Below are positions 44,572 to 53,146 of a stretch of 64,000 nt of DNA, one piece after another; the stretch's first letter is position 1, and each line of letters opens with the position of its first letter. The notes below the pieces were generated by a model that was not told the DNA's origin, made no database searches, and saw nothing but the letters and a program-made list of their open reading frames with translations. Where the stretch lies: NCBI GenBank assembly GCA_900314865.1, contig OMWW01000005.1:48805-112804 (forward strand), given 5' to 3'. The position numbers were made by a program, and so were the translations under genes. The DNA is from an uncultured Erysipelotrichaceae bacterium (GTDB taxonomy: Bacteria > Bacillota_I > Bacilli_A > RFN20 > CAG-826).

Positions 44572-45723
44572 TTAATTAGAAGGATTAGAAATCATTCTCA
44601 TTCCTTCTTTTTTAATGTTAACCGCGGCATTATGGTCACGGTTATGTTTAACTCCACAATTTGGGCAAATCCAAGTTTTGTTTTTAAGCAGCAAATCGGT
44701 TTTACGATATCCGCATTCTGAACATAATTGGCTAGATGGGAAATATCTATCAACTTTTACTAACTTCTTGTTTAACCATTCTAATTTGTATTTGAGTTGA
44801 TTTAAGAATGTACCAAAAGCTAAATCAGCAACAAAGATACCTAATTTCATTTCTTCTTTTCTTTCGCTGATGGATTTTAAGTCAAGATCTTCTACGAAAA
44901 CATAGTCATATTTATTTGCAATATATCGACTGATTTTATGTAGATAATCTTTTCTTTGATTAGATATCCTTTCATGGAGATTAGTTATTCTAAGAAGTTG
45001 GTTCTTATAGTTATTGCTGCCTTTCTCCATATGTGATAGTCTTCTTTGTTCTTTTGCTAATTTAGTTAGAGACTTTTCATAAAACTTAGGCATATTAGAT
45101 TTAGTTTTAGAATCACTAACAAATAGATTTGCTAAAGAGAAGTCTAGTCCAATTGAATTAGTAAGAATTAAGGAATCTTTACTGTGTTCTTGGTAATCTA
45201 AATACTCCTCTTCTCCACTTAAAGAAACATAATAATATTTCCCAATTCGAGAAACACTCACGGTTGAGTATTTAAATGATTCTGGTAACTGACGATGATA
45301 AACAAATTTTACTCTACCGATTTTAGGAATTTGGATCTCATTACCTATAATGCGGATAGAGTTATTGATATTCATGGTAATATAGCCATAATCATTCTTT
45401 TTCTTTTTGAATACTGGGAAATTAGAGTTATGTCTAAAGAAGTTAATGTAAGCAGTATATAAATGGATAACACTTTGTTGTAAGGCAATAGAATCAACTT
45501 CTTTTAAATATGGATACTTTTCTTTATATTTTGGAAGAAGTTTTATAAGGTCATATTTATTAATCTTATAATTATGATCTTTTTCATATTCTTTTTTACA
45601 CAAAGAAAGTAACTCATTATACACCTGCCTACAGCAACCTAAAGTTTTCTCAATTAAATCCTTTTGAGATTCGTTAGGATATAGACGAAAACGATAGGTT
45701 CTTTTTATAAGCTTCATATACAT
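44572..45723 (-). CDS. tnpB: TnpB, RNA-guided nuclease of an IS605-type element
   Basis: A 383-residue (381 from the second Met) OrfB/TnpB protein. RuvC residues are in place: Asp194 (IGLDFSLA), Glu278 (VFVEDL) and Asp363 (NRDHNAA). The zinc ribbon is Cys334-Cys337 and Cys353-Cys356. The N-terminal helix-turn-helix RLYPNESQKDLIE is typical. All catalytic residues are kept, so it may still be active. No tnpA accompanies it. Confidence 0.93.
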   Translation of the reverse strand: MYMKLIKRTYRFRLYPNESQKDLIEKTLGCCRQVYNELLSLCKKEYEKDHNYKINKYDLIKLLPKYKEKYPYLKEVDSIALQQSVIHLYTAYINFFRHNSNFPVFKKKKNDYGYITMNINNSIRIIGNEIQIPKIGRVKFVYHRQLPESFKYSTVSVSRIGKYYYVSLSGEEEYLDYQEHSKDSLILTNSIGLDFSLANLFVSDSKTKSNMPKFYEKSLTKLAKEQRRLSHMEKGSNNYKNQLLRITNLHERISNQRKDYLHKISRYIANKYDYVFVEDLDLKSISERKEEMKLGIFVADLAFGTFLNQLKYKLEWLNKKLVKVDRYFPSSQLCSECGYRKTDLLLKNKTWICPNCGVKHNRDHNAAVNIKKEGMRMISNPSN

Positions 45724-45899
45724 TAAATATCGAAGTTAGATATCAATTTATTGATATCTTTCTTACATATTAATTATATCAAAATATCGCCTATATTTAT
45801 AGTAATATCTATGTTTTTTTCGCTATTTTTGTCAAATTCATCCCCCACCTAGCTATAGAGGTATCCATCAATTAAAATCGTTGTGGGGGTCTTCTTTGA

Positions 45900-46130
45900 C
45901 GTTATGATAAATATATCGTTACACCACACCACTGGGATTGGATGGATGCTATGCATATTGGGCCACTAACGTTTAGGCCGGCTTGTCGTCAAATAGACGA
46001 TGACCCTAGACATAAGGAAAGAAGATTTAAAATTCAAATCTCGTGGCCAGATATCAAAGCTGATCTTAAATATATCGATAGAAAGTATTTTAGCTATACC
46101 CCAGAACGTTTTAGGACATACGACGAGTAG
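45900..46130 (+). pseudogene. 3' gene fragment to the right of the TnpB element
   Basis: An open frame of 76 codons (45900 to stop 46130; an internal ATG at 45942). The sequence is protein-like: TPHHWDWMDAMHIGPLTF, DPRHKERRFKIQISW, YFSYTPERFRTYDE, with many Trp, Arg and Asp. It has no ribosome site at 45942 and starts directly after the element boundary. I read it as the C-terminus of the gene split by insertion. No family recognised. Confidence 0.4.
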
Positions 46131-46165
46131 TCGTTTTACTAATCTTTGGGATTAGAAGGACGCAG

Positions 46166-46196
46166 TAAAAAAACAACCTTACGGTTGTTGTTTTTA
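46166..46196. terminator. Bidirectional terminator
   Basis: AACAACC-TTAC-GGTTGTT, a perfect 7-bp stem with T-tracts on both sides, 7 bases from the CCA end of tRNA-Pro. It serves the minus-strand tRNA unit and perhaps the plus-strand fragment. Confidence 0.85.
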
Positions 46197-46202
46197 AAAT
46201 CC

Positions 46203-46279
46203 TGGTCGGGGCGACAGGATTTGAACCTGCGGCCTTCTGCTCCCAAAGCAGACGCGATACCAAGCTACGCTACGCCCCG
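46203..46279 (-). tRNA. tRNA-Pro (TGG)
   Basis: 77 nt. Acceptor CGGGGCG/CGCCCCG, discriminator A, encoded CCA. Anticodon loop TTTGGGA (TGG). Third in the Cys-Arg-Pro unit. Confidence 0.95.
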
Positions 46280-46283
46280 AACA

Positions 46284-46360
46284 TGGCGCGCTAGATAAGA
46301 TTCGAACTCATGACCCCCACATTCGTAGTGTGGTACTCTATCCAACTGAGCTACTAGCGC
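46284..46360 (-). tRNA. tRNA-Arg (ACG)
   Basis: 77 nt. Acceptor GCGCTAG/CTAGCGC, discriminator G, encoded CCA. Anticodon loop CTACGAA (ACG, A34 expected to be inosine). Confidence 0.95.
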
Positions 46361-46412
46361 ATTATTCGAGGATTTTATATAGCCTCCTCGAACAGCTACA
46401 ATCAATAGATTT

Positions 46413-46487
46413 TGGAGGTTCCTGACGGATTCGAACCATCGATTATTGAGTTGCAGTCAACTGCCTTACCAGCTTGGCTAAGGAACC
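46413..46487 (-). tRNA. tRNA-Cys (GCA)
   Basis: 75 nt. Acceptor GGTTCCT/AGGAACC, discriminator T, encoded CCA. Anticodon stem GTTGA/TCAAT with loop CTGCAAC (GCA). First of three tRNAs downstream of potD. Confidence 0.93.
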
Positions 46488-46546
46488 ATTAATTGCAGCG
46501 TAGAGTATTCTACCACCGCAATTTTTATTTAGCAATAAATCTTTGA

Positions 46547-48532
46547 TTAATTTTGTATTCTTTTCTTTTTGGTGCGTTTTTTAAGAACACTATTAGTGAT
46601 GAAATAAGAAGCTACTCCAACTAATCCAGCACCAAGAACAGCGAATACGATGATTGCCCAAAGTGGAAGAGGATCGCTCTTGAATTCTTCCCACATTGTC
46701 ATAACAAATTTGTTGTTTTCTTGATAGTCTTCCATGACTGCACATCTATTGATAGTGTCTAAGTCTGGATATTGGCAATAGAATTGTCTACCGACTGAGG
46801 TGCTTTCAACTTCATTGCCTTCGTTATCAATATAGGTGGAGTAATACTCTTCGGCATAGAAGATCATATTACGGTCATCACCACCATAAACATCAAGTCC
46901 AGAGCCATTGAAGAAATATGTCAAATCAACTTCTGCATAATCCCCATTATCAACGATAAGGAGTTCTTCATAAGTCTTTTGAATGATTTCATCATTTTCG
47001 TCTACTCTTTCATTTCCTTCGTCATCTAAAGAAGGAACGATTTCTGAATGGTTGATTAAATCATCATAATCCAGAGGTTCTTCTATCTCTTCTTCCTCTC
47101 CTTCAGGGATATAAGGAACAAAAGCGTATAATAAGTCTTCGTTTCTTGATGTATCTCTATTAGTAGAGAAGTCTTTAACAAAGTCAATTGCGATCGGATC
47201 GTCCTTTGTTACTGGGTTAGCAGAATAGATTTGATATCCTTCATCACCGAAATACACTTCCTCAGTACGAACATCATACCAATCTCTTACGAGGTCAATA
47301 ATCGCATCACCACCGATGAAAGATGTATAGCCAGTGTAATCCATGTTTTGAGTAGCGTTACTAGGATCACATAAGAAGTCTAAGAATAAATGGGCAAGTT
47401 TATATTGCGCATCAGTTCTTTGACAATTTGGCATAATCCAAGCGTCCATCCAAATGTTACTTCCTAATTCAGGAATAGAATAGTACAAAGTAACTTCTTC
47501 AGTGACTTGAGTTAAGTCTTCGCCTTGATCCATAGAATAAACTGCATCACCACTCCAAGCGACATTAACGCCAATTTTCTTGGTGATGATATCTTGTTTA
47601 CCACTATCGACTTCTAAACCAAAGATATTTTCTTTTAAGGAATCTAACGAAGTCTTGACAAGATTAAGAGATTCTTCAAAGGTATATCTATCAGAACGTT
47701 GATTAAACAAAGCACTAAAATCACTACGGTAGTTATCTACTGTATATGGATTATCTTCGTCGTCTCGACCTTCTTCATACCAAGATTTGATTTCTGCAAA
47801 GTCATCTCTTAAAGCGTGCAACAAACCAATCGCATATGTATCACGCATGGAGTTTTTAATAGAGATGGTGCCTTTATAGGCACTATCCCATAAAGTGTCA
47901 AAGGTATACATATCGTGAATAACACGATCTTTACTCAAACCATTGAAGCCGGGATATTCTGGGTTAAACAAGATACCTAAAGTACCCCACATATAACCAA
48001 CCGCATAATCTTCAAGCTTGACTGTTTTATAAACAAGTTTACCTAAAGTAGAATCATAACTCTTTTGAGTAGCTTCGATACTATCTAGCACTCCTCTAAT
48101 ATATGGAGAAGCGTATGTCTTGTATTTTTCAATGGTCGCTCCGTGTTGATATAAAGGAACCGCCATTCCACTAGCGACAATCTTTTGTGCCATATAGTCA
48201 CTAACATTCATCAAATCATAATTTGATTTACCAGTTTGAAGTTCGCTATAAAGTGTTTCGTTAGTGTCGCTCGTGTCATAAATAACCCTCACTCCTTGAT
48301 ATTGTCCAGGATAATAAGTATCCAAGAAATTCTTCACCATATCAGATTGTTCAAATTGAGTGGTTAAGTTAGGAAGACTTTCTGGATCAGTAGGGTCATT
48401 TAAATAAATGTAGTCTTCACTATTGATGACACGAAGTTCAAGGTAGTTATCTTCGCTTCCACAACTGGTTAAAGAGCCTGCTAAAACAATCATCATTGGG
48501 GCTAAAGCCAACAATTTAATACTCTTTTTCAT
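46547..48532 (-). CDS. potD: Spermidine/putrescine-binding protein PotD, extended and doubly anchored
   Basis: A 661-residue protein, nearly twice the usual ~350. The N-terminus is a lipobox (LTSC, Cys24). The binding domain includes NVSDYMAQKIVASGMAVPL, YMWGTLGILFNPEY and the NVAWSGDAVYSMDQG region. An acidic linker (GEEEEIEEP) and extra domain follow. A second membrane helix lies near residues 628-652 with a KKRTKKKR tail. It is therefore anchored at both ends. It overlaps the potC stop by one base. Last gene of potABCD. Confidence 0.88.
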   Translation of the reverse strand: MKKSIKLLALAPMMIVLAGSLTSCGSEDNYLELRVINSEDYIYLNDPTDPESLPNLTTQFEQSDMVKNFLDTYYPGQYQGVRVIYDTSDTNETLYSELQTGKSNYDLMNVSDYMAQKIVASGMAVPLYQHGATIEKYKTYASPYIRGVLDSIEATQKSYDSTLGKLVYKTVKLEDYAVGYMWGTLGILFNPEYPGFNGLSKDRVIHDMYTFDTLWDSAYKGTISIKNSMRDTYAIGLLHALRDDFAEIKSWYEEGRDDEDNPYTVDNYRSDFSALFNQRSDRYTFEESLNLVKTSLDSLKENIFGLEVDSGKQDIITKKIGVNVAWSGDAVYSMDQGEDLTQVTEEVTLYYSIPELGSNIWMDAWIMPNCQRTDAQYKLAHLFLDFLCDPSNATQNMDYTGYTSFIGGDAIIDLVRDWYDVRTEEVYFGDEGYQIYSANPVTKDDPIAIDFVKDFSTNRDTSRNEDLLYAFVPYIPEGEEEEIEEPLDYDDLINHSEIVPSLDDEGNERVDENDEIIQKTYEELLIVDNGDYAEVDLTYFFNGSGLDVYGGDDRNMIFYAEEYYSTYIDNEGNEVESTSVGRQFYCQYPDLDTINRCAVMEDYQENNKFVMTMWEEFKSDPLPLWAIIVFAVLGAGLVGVASYFITNSVLKKRTKKKRIQN

Positions 48533-49368
48533 TAGAAAGCCCTCCTTGTTCTAATTTTCTTTGCTTGCTTATTTCTATAAATAGAAACAAGAATAACAGC
48601 AACAACAACGATGAAGAAAATAATTGTGGTCAAAGATCTCATTTCCACTGGAATTGGACCTTTCTTAATTTTGGCTTGGACCAAAGTTGATAAGGTTTCA
48701 ATCTTTTTAGAACCAGAAAGTAAACCACTACCACGAGTAAAGGCTGTAACGATGAAATCATCAAGCGATAATGTTATGGCTAATAAGAAGCCAGAAAACA
48801 CACCAGGCATGATTTGTGGTACAACAACCTTAGATAAAGCCTTACTTGGTGAACAGCCTAAATCTAATGCGGCTTCATATAAAGATGGGTCCATTTGAAT
48901 TAATTTTGGTTTAACAGAAATATAGACAAATGGAATTGATAAACACATGTGGCCAATAAGAAGTGTCCAGAAAGAGAACATATAGGCATTGACCAAGTTG
49001 CCGAGGAAGACAAACATCACAGTTAAAGAGAAAGCAACAACAATTTCCGCGTTAACAACTGGAATTTGTGTCGTTAAATCAATGGCGTTCTTCCAGCGTT
49101 TTTTGCTATAGAATGCACCAATGGCGCCTAAAGTACCAATGATAGTGCTTAATAAAGCACTGATAACAGCAATGAGTAATGTATTACCCAAAGCAACTAA
49201 AATTTCCTTGTTTTGGAATAAACGAGGATAAAGATTAAAGGTGAACCCTGTCCATTCGCCAACGTTAGTGGCCTCAGTAAAAGAGAAGGCGATTAAAACA
49301 AGAACAGGAAGATACATCAAAAGTAAGATGATCCAGATGTAACATTGGCCAAAAATTTTCTTTACCAT
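48532..49368 (-). CDS. potC: Spermidine/putrescine ABC permease PotC
   Basis: A 278-residue permease with six helices. The EAA loop is YEAALDLGCSPSKALSKVVVPQI, followed by SLDDFIVTAFTRG, typical of PotC/PotI. It overlaps potB by 7 bases and potD by 1. Confidence 0.93.
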   Translation of the reverse strand: MVKKIFGQCYIWIILLLMYLPVLVLIAFSFTEATNVGEWTGFTFNLYPRLFQNKEILVALGNTLLIAVISALLSTIIGTLGAIGAFYSKKRWKNAIDLTTQIPVVNAEIVVAFSLTVMFVFLGNLVNAYMFSFWTLLIGHMCLSIPFVYISVKPKLIQMDPSLYEAALDLGCSPSKALSKVVVPQIMPGVFSGFLLAITLSLDDFIVTAFTRGSGLLSGSKKIETLSTLVQAKIKKGPIPVEMRSLTTIIFFIVVVAVILVSIYRNKQAKKIRTRRAF

Positions 49369-50204
49369 TTTCCACCATCTCTTTCTTCATCCTTGGAGAA
49401 TTTCTGTGAAATTACCATTGTAATCGCGATGAATACGAGCATCACTAACGCCATAAAGGAACCATCGTTCCAAGCTTTATTAGTGAATTCGAGTTCAATG
49501 TAATTACCAAACAAGGTGATCTTACCTTCAGATAAGGTGTCGGAAATGACATAGCTAGACATTGTTGGCATAAATGTCATGATACAAGCAGAGACAATAC
49601 CTGGGACTGCTTGAGGAATAATATTTTTGAATAAGACTTGGGTTGGATTAGCACCTAAGTCTCTGGCGGCTTCGATTTGTGATTTATCTAGCTGAATCAT
49701 TGTGGTGTACAAAGGCAAAATAACAAATGGTAAATAGTTTTGAACCATACCAATAAGAGTGGCAAGATATGGATAATTACCACCATTAATGCCCATCCAG
49801 GTTAATAAGTCACGAGTAGCACCAGTTCGTAAAACGAAATTGATCCACATCGGAGCGATAAATAATGTAACTAATACTGCGTTTTTATTAACTTTCTTAT
49901 CCGCCAAGAAATAAGCGAGAGGGAAACCAATAATTAAGCAGATTAATGTTGTAAGAGTTGCGATGAATAAGGAGACGAGTAAGACATTTAATTTGCTCTT
50001 ACTTGTGAAGAAGTTCAAGAACGCTTCTCCACTGGCTCTCATCCAAGTCTGATTTGTAACAGGATCTGTATATTCATATGTAAATGCATAGAAACAGATA
50101 ATGCCAATTGGGACAAGAATGAACAAAAGTAAGAAGATAACGTATGGAATACAAAGATATTTTCTTTGTAAAGCGAAGAATCTCTTCGCCTTAGTCGACT
50201 TCAT
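49362..50204 (-). CDS. potB: Spermidine/putrescine ABC permease PotB
   Basis: A 280-residue permease from ATG 50204 (MKSTKAKRFF); an in-frame GTG at 50219 is possible but has no better ribosome site. Six helices. The EAA loop is IEAARDLGANPTQVLFKNIIPQ. It overlaps the potA stop by 14 bases, so translation is coupled. Confidence 0.9.
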   Translation of the reverse strand: MKSTKAKRFFALQRKYLCIPYVIFLLLFILVPIGIICFYAFTYEYTDPVTNQTWMRASGEAFLNFFTSKSKLNVLLVSLFIATLTTLICLIIGFPLAYFLADKKVNKNAVLVTLFIAPMWINFVLRTGATRDLLTWMGINGGNYPYLATLIGMVQNYLPFVILPLYTTMIQLDKSQIEAARDLGANPTQVLFKNIIPQAVPGIVSACIMTFMPTMSSYVISDTLSEGKITLFGNYIELEFTNKAWNDGSFMALVMLVFIAITMVISQKFSKDEERDGGKW

Positions 50205-51720
50205 ACTTACTGATATCACCTTTCAAAGTTAATTTAATCTTCTCGCTTGCGACTTTGACTGAAACTAAGTCGCCTGGGTTCCATGTATCGATTGTATCGA
50301 TAATGAAATCCTCCTCCTCTTTGGTTCTCACTAAAACTGAATAGTGGTCACCTTTATAAATGGTGTCAATAACTTCAGCATTCGCATTACCATTATCAAA
50401 ACCATCAACAATTTCAACATCGTTTAAACCGATAGTTGCAATAACGTCCGCATCGTCGAGGTCGTATTTCTTTCCATCAGGTCCGATTAAATATAATAAG
50501 TCATCAACGTGACTACCCTTAAGAAGTTGAGTCACATCGATATCAAATATTGCATCACTGATAACGAGACGATTGTTTTTATCAATATATGCTTCTGGGA
50601 AGACGTTCGCTGTGGTGTTTTTCTTCATGATTTGAATTAAGTCTGGTTCGATATCGATACGAACTTGAGAATCTAATTCATAATCTTTTGTAGATTGAGC
50701 AACGACTTCACTTTTGCCCACCATCACAAGGTATTCATAATGAATACCCTTAAAGATTTTATCAACGATTTTACCATTCAAATCGCCATCTTTAGCATGA
50801 CTTTTAATTGGAGTTAAGTTGACGTCTTCTGGACGTACAACAACTTCAACCTTCTCATTAAGAGGGAAGTCATCAACGCAATCAAAGACGTGGTTGAGGA
50901 ATTTAACTTTGAGTTTTCCAACCATAGTTGCGTTATAGATGTTACTCTCACCAATGAAGTTTGCAACGAAAGCGTTAACTGGTTCGTTATAAATATCTAG
51001 TGGTTTACCAATTTGTTGGATACAACCATTATTCATAACCACGATTGTGTCACTCATAGTAAGAGCTTCTTCTTGGTCGTGTGTAACATAAATAAAGGTA
51101 ATACCAATCTTTTTATGCATGTCTTTAAGTTCGAGTTGCATTTCTTTTCTCATCTTTAAGTCAAGAGCGCCCAAAGGTTCATCAAGAAGAAGAATTTCAG
51201 GTTCATTAACAATCGCTCTAGCGATAGCGACACGTTGTTGTTGACCACCAGAAAGAGTAGAAATGTCACGGTTTTCAAGATCTTCCAAGTCAATGATCTT
51301 TAAAGCACGCATTACTTTTTCATCTATCTCAGCACGAGTATAGTGACGATATTTAGTTACGGTCTCACCTTTTCTATTGGTTTTCTCATAAGGAATCTTT
51401 TTGAGCTTCAAACCAAACGCAACGTTATCATAAACGTCTAAATGTGGAAAAAGAGCGTAACGTTGAAAGACCGTGTTAATTGGTCTTTTGTGTGGAGGTA
51501 TCTTGGTGATATCCTCACCATTTAATAAAATTTGTCCACTTGTAGGAGTCTCGAATCCTGCAATCATACGGAGGGTTGTAGTCTTGCCACAACCAGATGG
51601 TCCTAAGAATGTAACAAATTCACCCTTAGTAATATCAAGGTTAAAGTCGTCGACAACAGTGTTATTGCCGAAAGTCTTGTTTACACCTTGAAGTGAGATA
51701 ATACAGTTTTCATTCGCCAT
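50191..51720 (-). CDS. potA: Spermidine/putrescine ABC ATPase PotA, long form
   Basis: A 509-residue ATPase. Walker A is GPSGCGKTT (Lys46), signature LSGGQQQR, Walker B LLLDEPLGALD. Normal PotA has ~350-380 residues; here the region after about 360 adds a second TOBE-like module (VIDTIYKGDHYSVLVRTK resembles the earlier VDKIFKGIHYEYLVMVG). A ~14-residue insert (KTNRKGETVTKYRHY) sits between the Q-loop and signature. Similarly enlarged PotA proteins occur in mollicutes. It heads potABCD. Confidence 0.92.
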   Translation of the reverse strand: MANENCIISLQGVNKTFGNNTVVDDFNLDITKGEFVTFLGPSGCGKTTTLRMIAGFETPTSGQILLNGEDITKIPPHKRPINTVFQRYALFPHLDVYDNVAFGLKLKKIPYEKTNRKGETVTKYRHYTRAEIDEKVMRALKIIDLEDLENRDISTLSGGQQQRVAIARAIVNEPEILLLDEPLGALDLKMRKEMQLELKDMHKKIGITFIYVTHDQEEALTMSDTIVVMNNGCIQQIGKPLDIYNEPVNAFVANFIGESNIYNATMVGKLKVKFLNHVFDCVDDFPLNEKVEVVVRPEDVNLTPIKSHAKDGDLNGKIVDKIFKGIHYEYLVMVGKSEVVAQSTKDYELDSQVRIDIEPDLIQIMKKNTTANVFPEAYIDKNNRLVISDAIFDIDVTQLLKGSHVDDLLYLIGPDGKKYDLDDADVIATIGLNDVEIVDGFDNGNANAEVIDTIYKGDHYSVLVRTKEEEDFIIDTIDTWNPGDLVSVKVASEKIKLTLKGDISKYEVD

Positions 51721-51986
51721 AATGTATCCCTAACCTTTCAAAAAACGAGTGAGAATATTTATTCAATATTTCGCGAAAAAATATATATGAATTATTAACA
51801 AAAAACAAACAATTTTTTTGGTGGGGGGTTTTAAAATTGTTTTGTGGGGGGAGCTTATATCATTTTTTTCTTGCCTGTATCATTCTTTTTTTGATTTTTA
51901 CTTTTTCGAATTTTTTTGTAATTTTTTGTCTCGTTTTTTGACATAAAATCGCGTGAGATTTATACTATTAAAAAAGTAGAGAATTT
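51721..51986. other. Divergent potA/lipoprotein intergenic region
   Basis: A very AT-rich stretch with a TTTCGCGAAA palindrome near 51770 and two G6 tracts listed separately. The plus-strand gene has a likely -10 (TATACT) near 51961 with TTGACA at 51938, 17 bases apart. Confidence 0.5.
51819..51851. repeat. Pair of G6 tracts in the potA leader
   Basis: TTGGTGGGGGG (ending 51828) and TTTGTGGGGGG (ending 51851), 23 bases apart, in otherwise AT-rich DNA. On the minus (potA) strand these are CCCCCCACmAAA repeats. Function unknown. Confidence 0.4.
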
Positions 51987-53105
51987 ATGAAGAAAAAAAT
52001 CACACTATTTCTATCTATTCCCGCACTACTATTTTCCTTAGCAAGTTGTGGTGATAATCCAGGAGGAGATTCAACTAACGAACCTATCGTTCTTTCCTAT
52101 GGAGAAATATGCACAACTTATACTGGTTTTTGTGAAGAACTTCCTCTTCGCGCCCCAGAGAATAGTGTTGATGGTTTATATGATTGGGTAGCAGAAAATA
52201 GAAGCTTTGTTTTAATTGTCACAAAAAAAGAGGCCTGTGGCTGTTGGGAAGATTTTGAACCAATCGTTTCTAGAGCTAATACTGACTATAACTTAGGTAT
52301 TCGATATGTCTATATGGAAGATTTACCTATTGATAACCCATTCAACATTTATGTTGAAAGCAAAGTGAAAATGCCCACTATTTGTTTCTTCAATAATGGC
52401 GTGCTTAAAAAACAAATCCTTTATTCAGGAGACAATGAAGCCTATAAGGACTATAACGCATTTATTAATTTATTAAAGAAGAACGTTGTTTTTCCAAAGA
52501 GATACATGATCTCCATGGAAGATCTTGATAAATATATAGAAGATAATAAGGAATTCACCATTTACTACAATCGAAACGCTTGTAAAGACTGTGGAGCGAT
52601 GGATGAAAAATATCTCAATTCTTGGTCCACTGGAAACTTCACAGTAAGCGATCCACTACTCGTCTTTGATTTCCAACCATATTATCCAAAAAAACCAAAG
52701 GACACCGATCCTAAAGAAGCATGGGATGAATATAACGAAAAATTAGAAGACTATAACACCTACAAGAAAAAATATGGCTTGAGTTATTCGGAAGATGTCA
52801 ATCCAACGTTTGGATTTGAAACAGGCGCTGTTCCAACCTTCCAAAGAAGAAAAGGTAACGAAATCTTAGATATGATTGTTACACTTAACGATAGTTACAA
52901 TAAAGAAACACTCAAGATGGATGTCACCTATTTCACAAGAGAAAGAGTGAACGCCATGCCTTCCTTATTAGAAAAGGAAAAATATATCTTAAGTGATTAC
53001 ACATTTTCTGAAGAACAAGTTAAAGATCGTACCACCTATAGGAACGCACAATACAGCATCCAACTCGCGGCCTTCGAACAATTCTTCAAAACATATGTAA
53101 AATAA
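51987..53105 (+). CDS. Lipoprotein with two thioredoxin-like domains
   Basis: A 372-residue exported protein with lipobox LASC (Cys21). Domain 1 has an unusual Cys84-Gly-Cys86-Trp motif at the place of the CxxC and a cis-Pro candidate Met129-Pro130-Thr. Domain 2 has Cys199-Lys-Asp-Cys202 after a strand (FTIYYNRN). The order strand, Cys motif, helix, and later cis-Pro suits a thioredoxin fold in both. It may act in thiol exchange or metal handling outside the cell. GAG before ATG at 51987. A terminator follows. Confidence 0.65.
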   Translation: MKKKITLFLSIPALLFSLASCGDNPGGDSTNEPIVLSYGEICTTYTGFCEELPLRAPENSVDGLYDWVAENRSFVLIVTKKEACGCWEDFEPIVSRANTDYNLGIRYVYMEDLPIDNPFNIYVESKVKMPTICFFNNGVLKKQILYSGDNEAYKDYNAFINLLKKNVVFPKRYMISMEDLDKYIEDNKEFTIYYNRNACKDCGAMDEKYLNSWSTGNFTVSDPLLVFDFQPYYPKKPKDTDPKEAWDEYNEKLEDYNTYKKKYGLSYSEDVNPTFGFETGAVPTFQRRKGNEILDMIVTLNDSYNKETLKMDVTYFTRERVNAMPSLLEKEKYILSDYTFSEEQVKDRTTYRNAQYSIQLAAFEQFFKTYVK

Positions 53106-53127
53106 AACTGGGATTTCCCAGTTTTTT
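53106..53127. terminator. Bidirectional terminator between the lipoprotein and add
   Basis: AACTGGGA-TT-TCCCAGTT followed by TTTT on the plus strand and TTTTATTT on the minus strand, between convergent genes. Confidence 0.85.
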
Positions 53128-53146
53128 ATTTAAACAATTTAAATAA

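Larger units (their letters stand above)
44441..45890 (-). mobile_element. IS605-type TnpB element without TnpA
   Basis: It contains tnpB and, at its two ends, same-orientation hairpin sequences rather than inverted repeats: TTCCTCCCCCACTTATAGA (near 44440) and TTCATCCCCCAC...CTATAGA (from 45838), each with a CCCCC/GGGGG stem. This is the layout of IS200/IS605 elements. No Y1 transposase is present, so it would need help to move. Exact ends are uncertain. Confidence 0.6.

Noticed and set aside
45942..46130. Independent 62-residue gene
   Set aside because: No ribosome site at the ATG, and the frame stays open upstream to the element boundary, so it is better read as a gene fragment.
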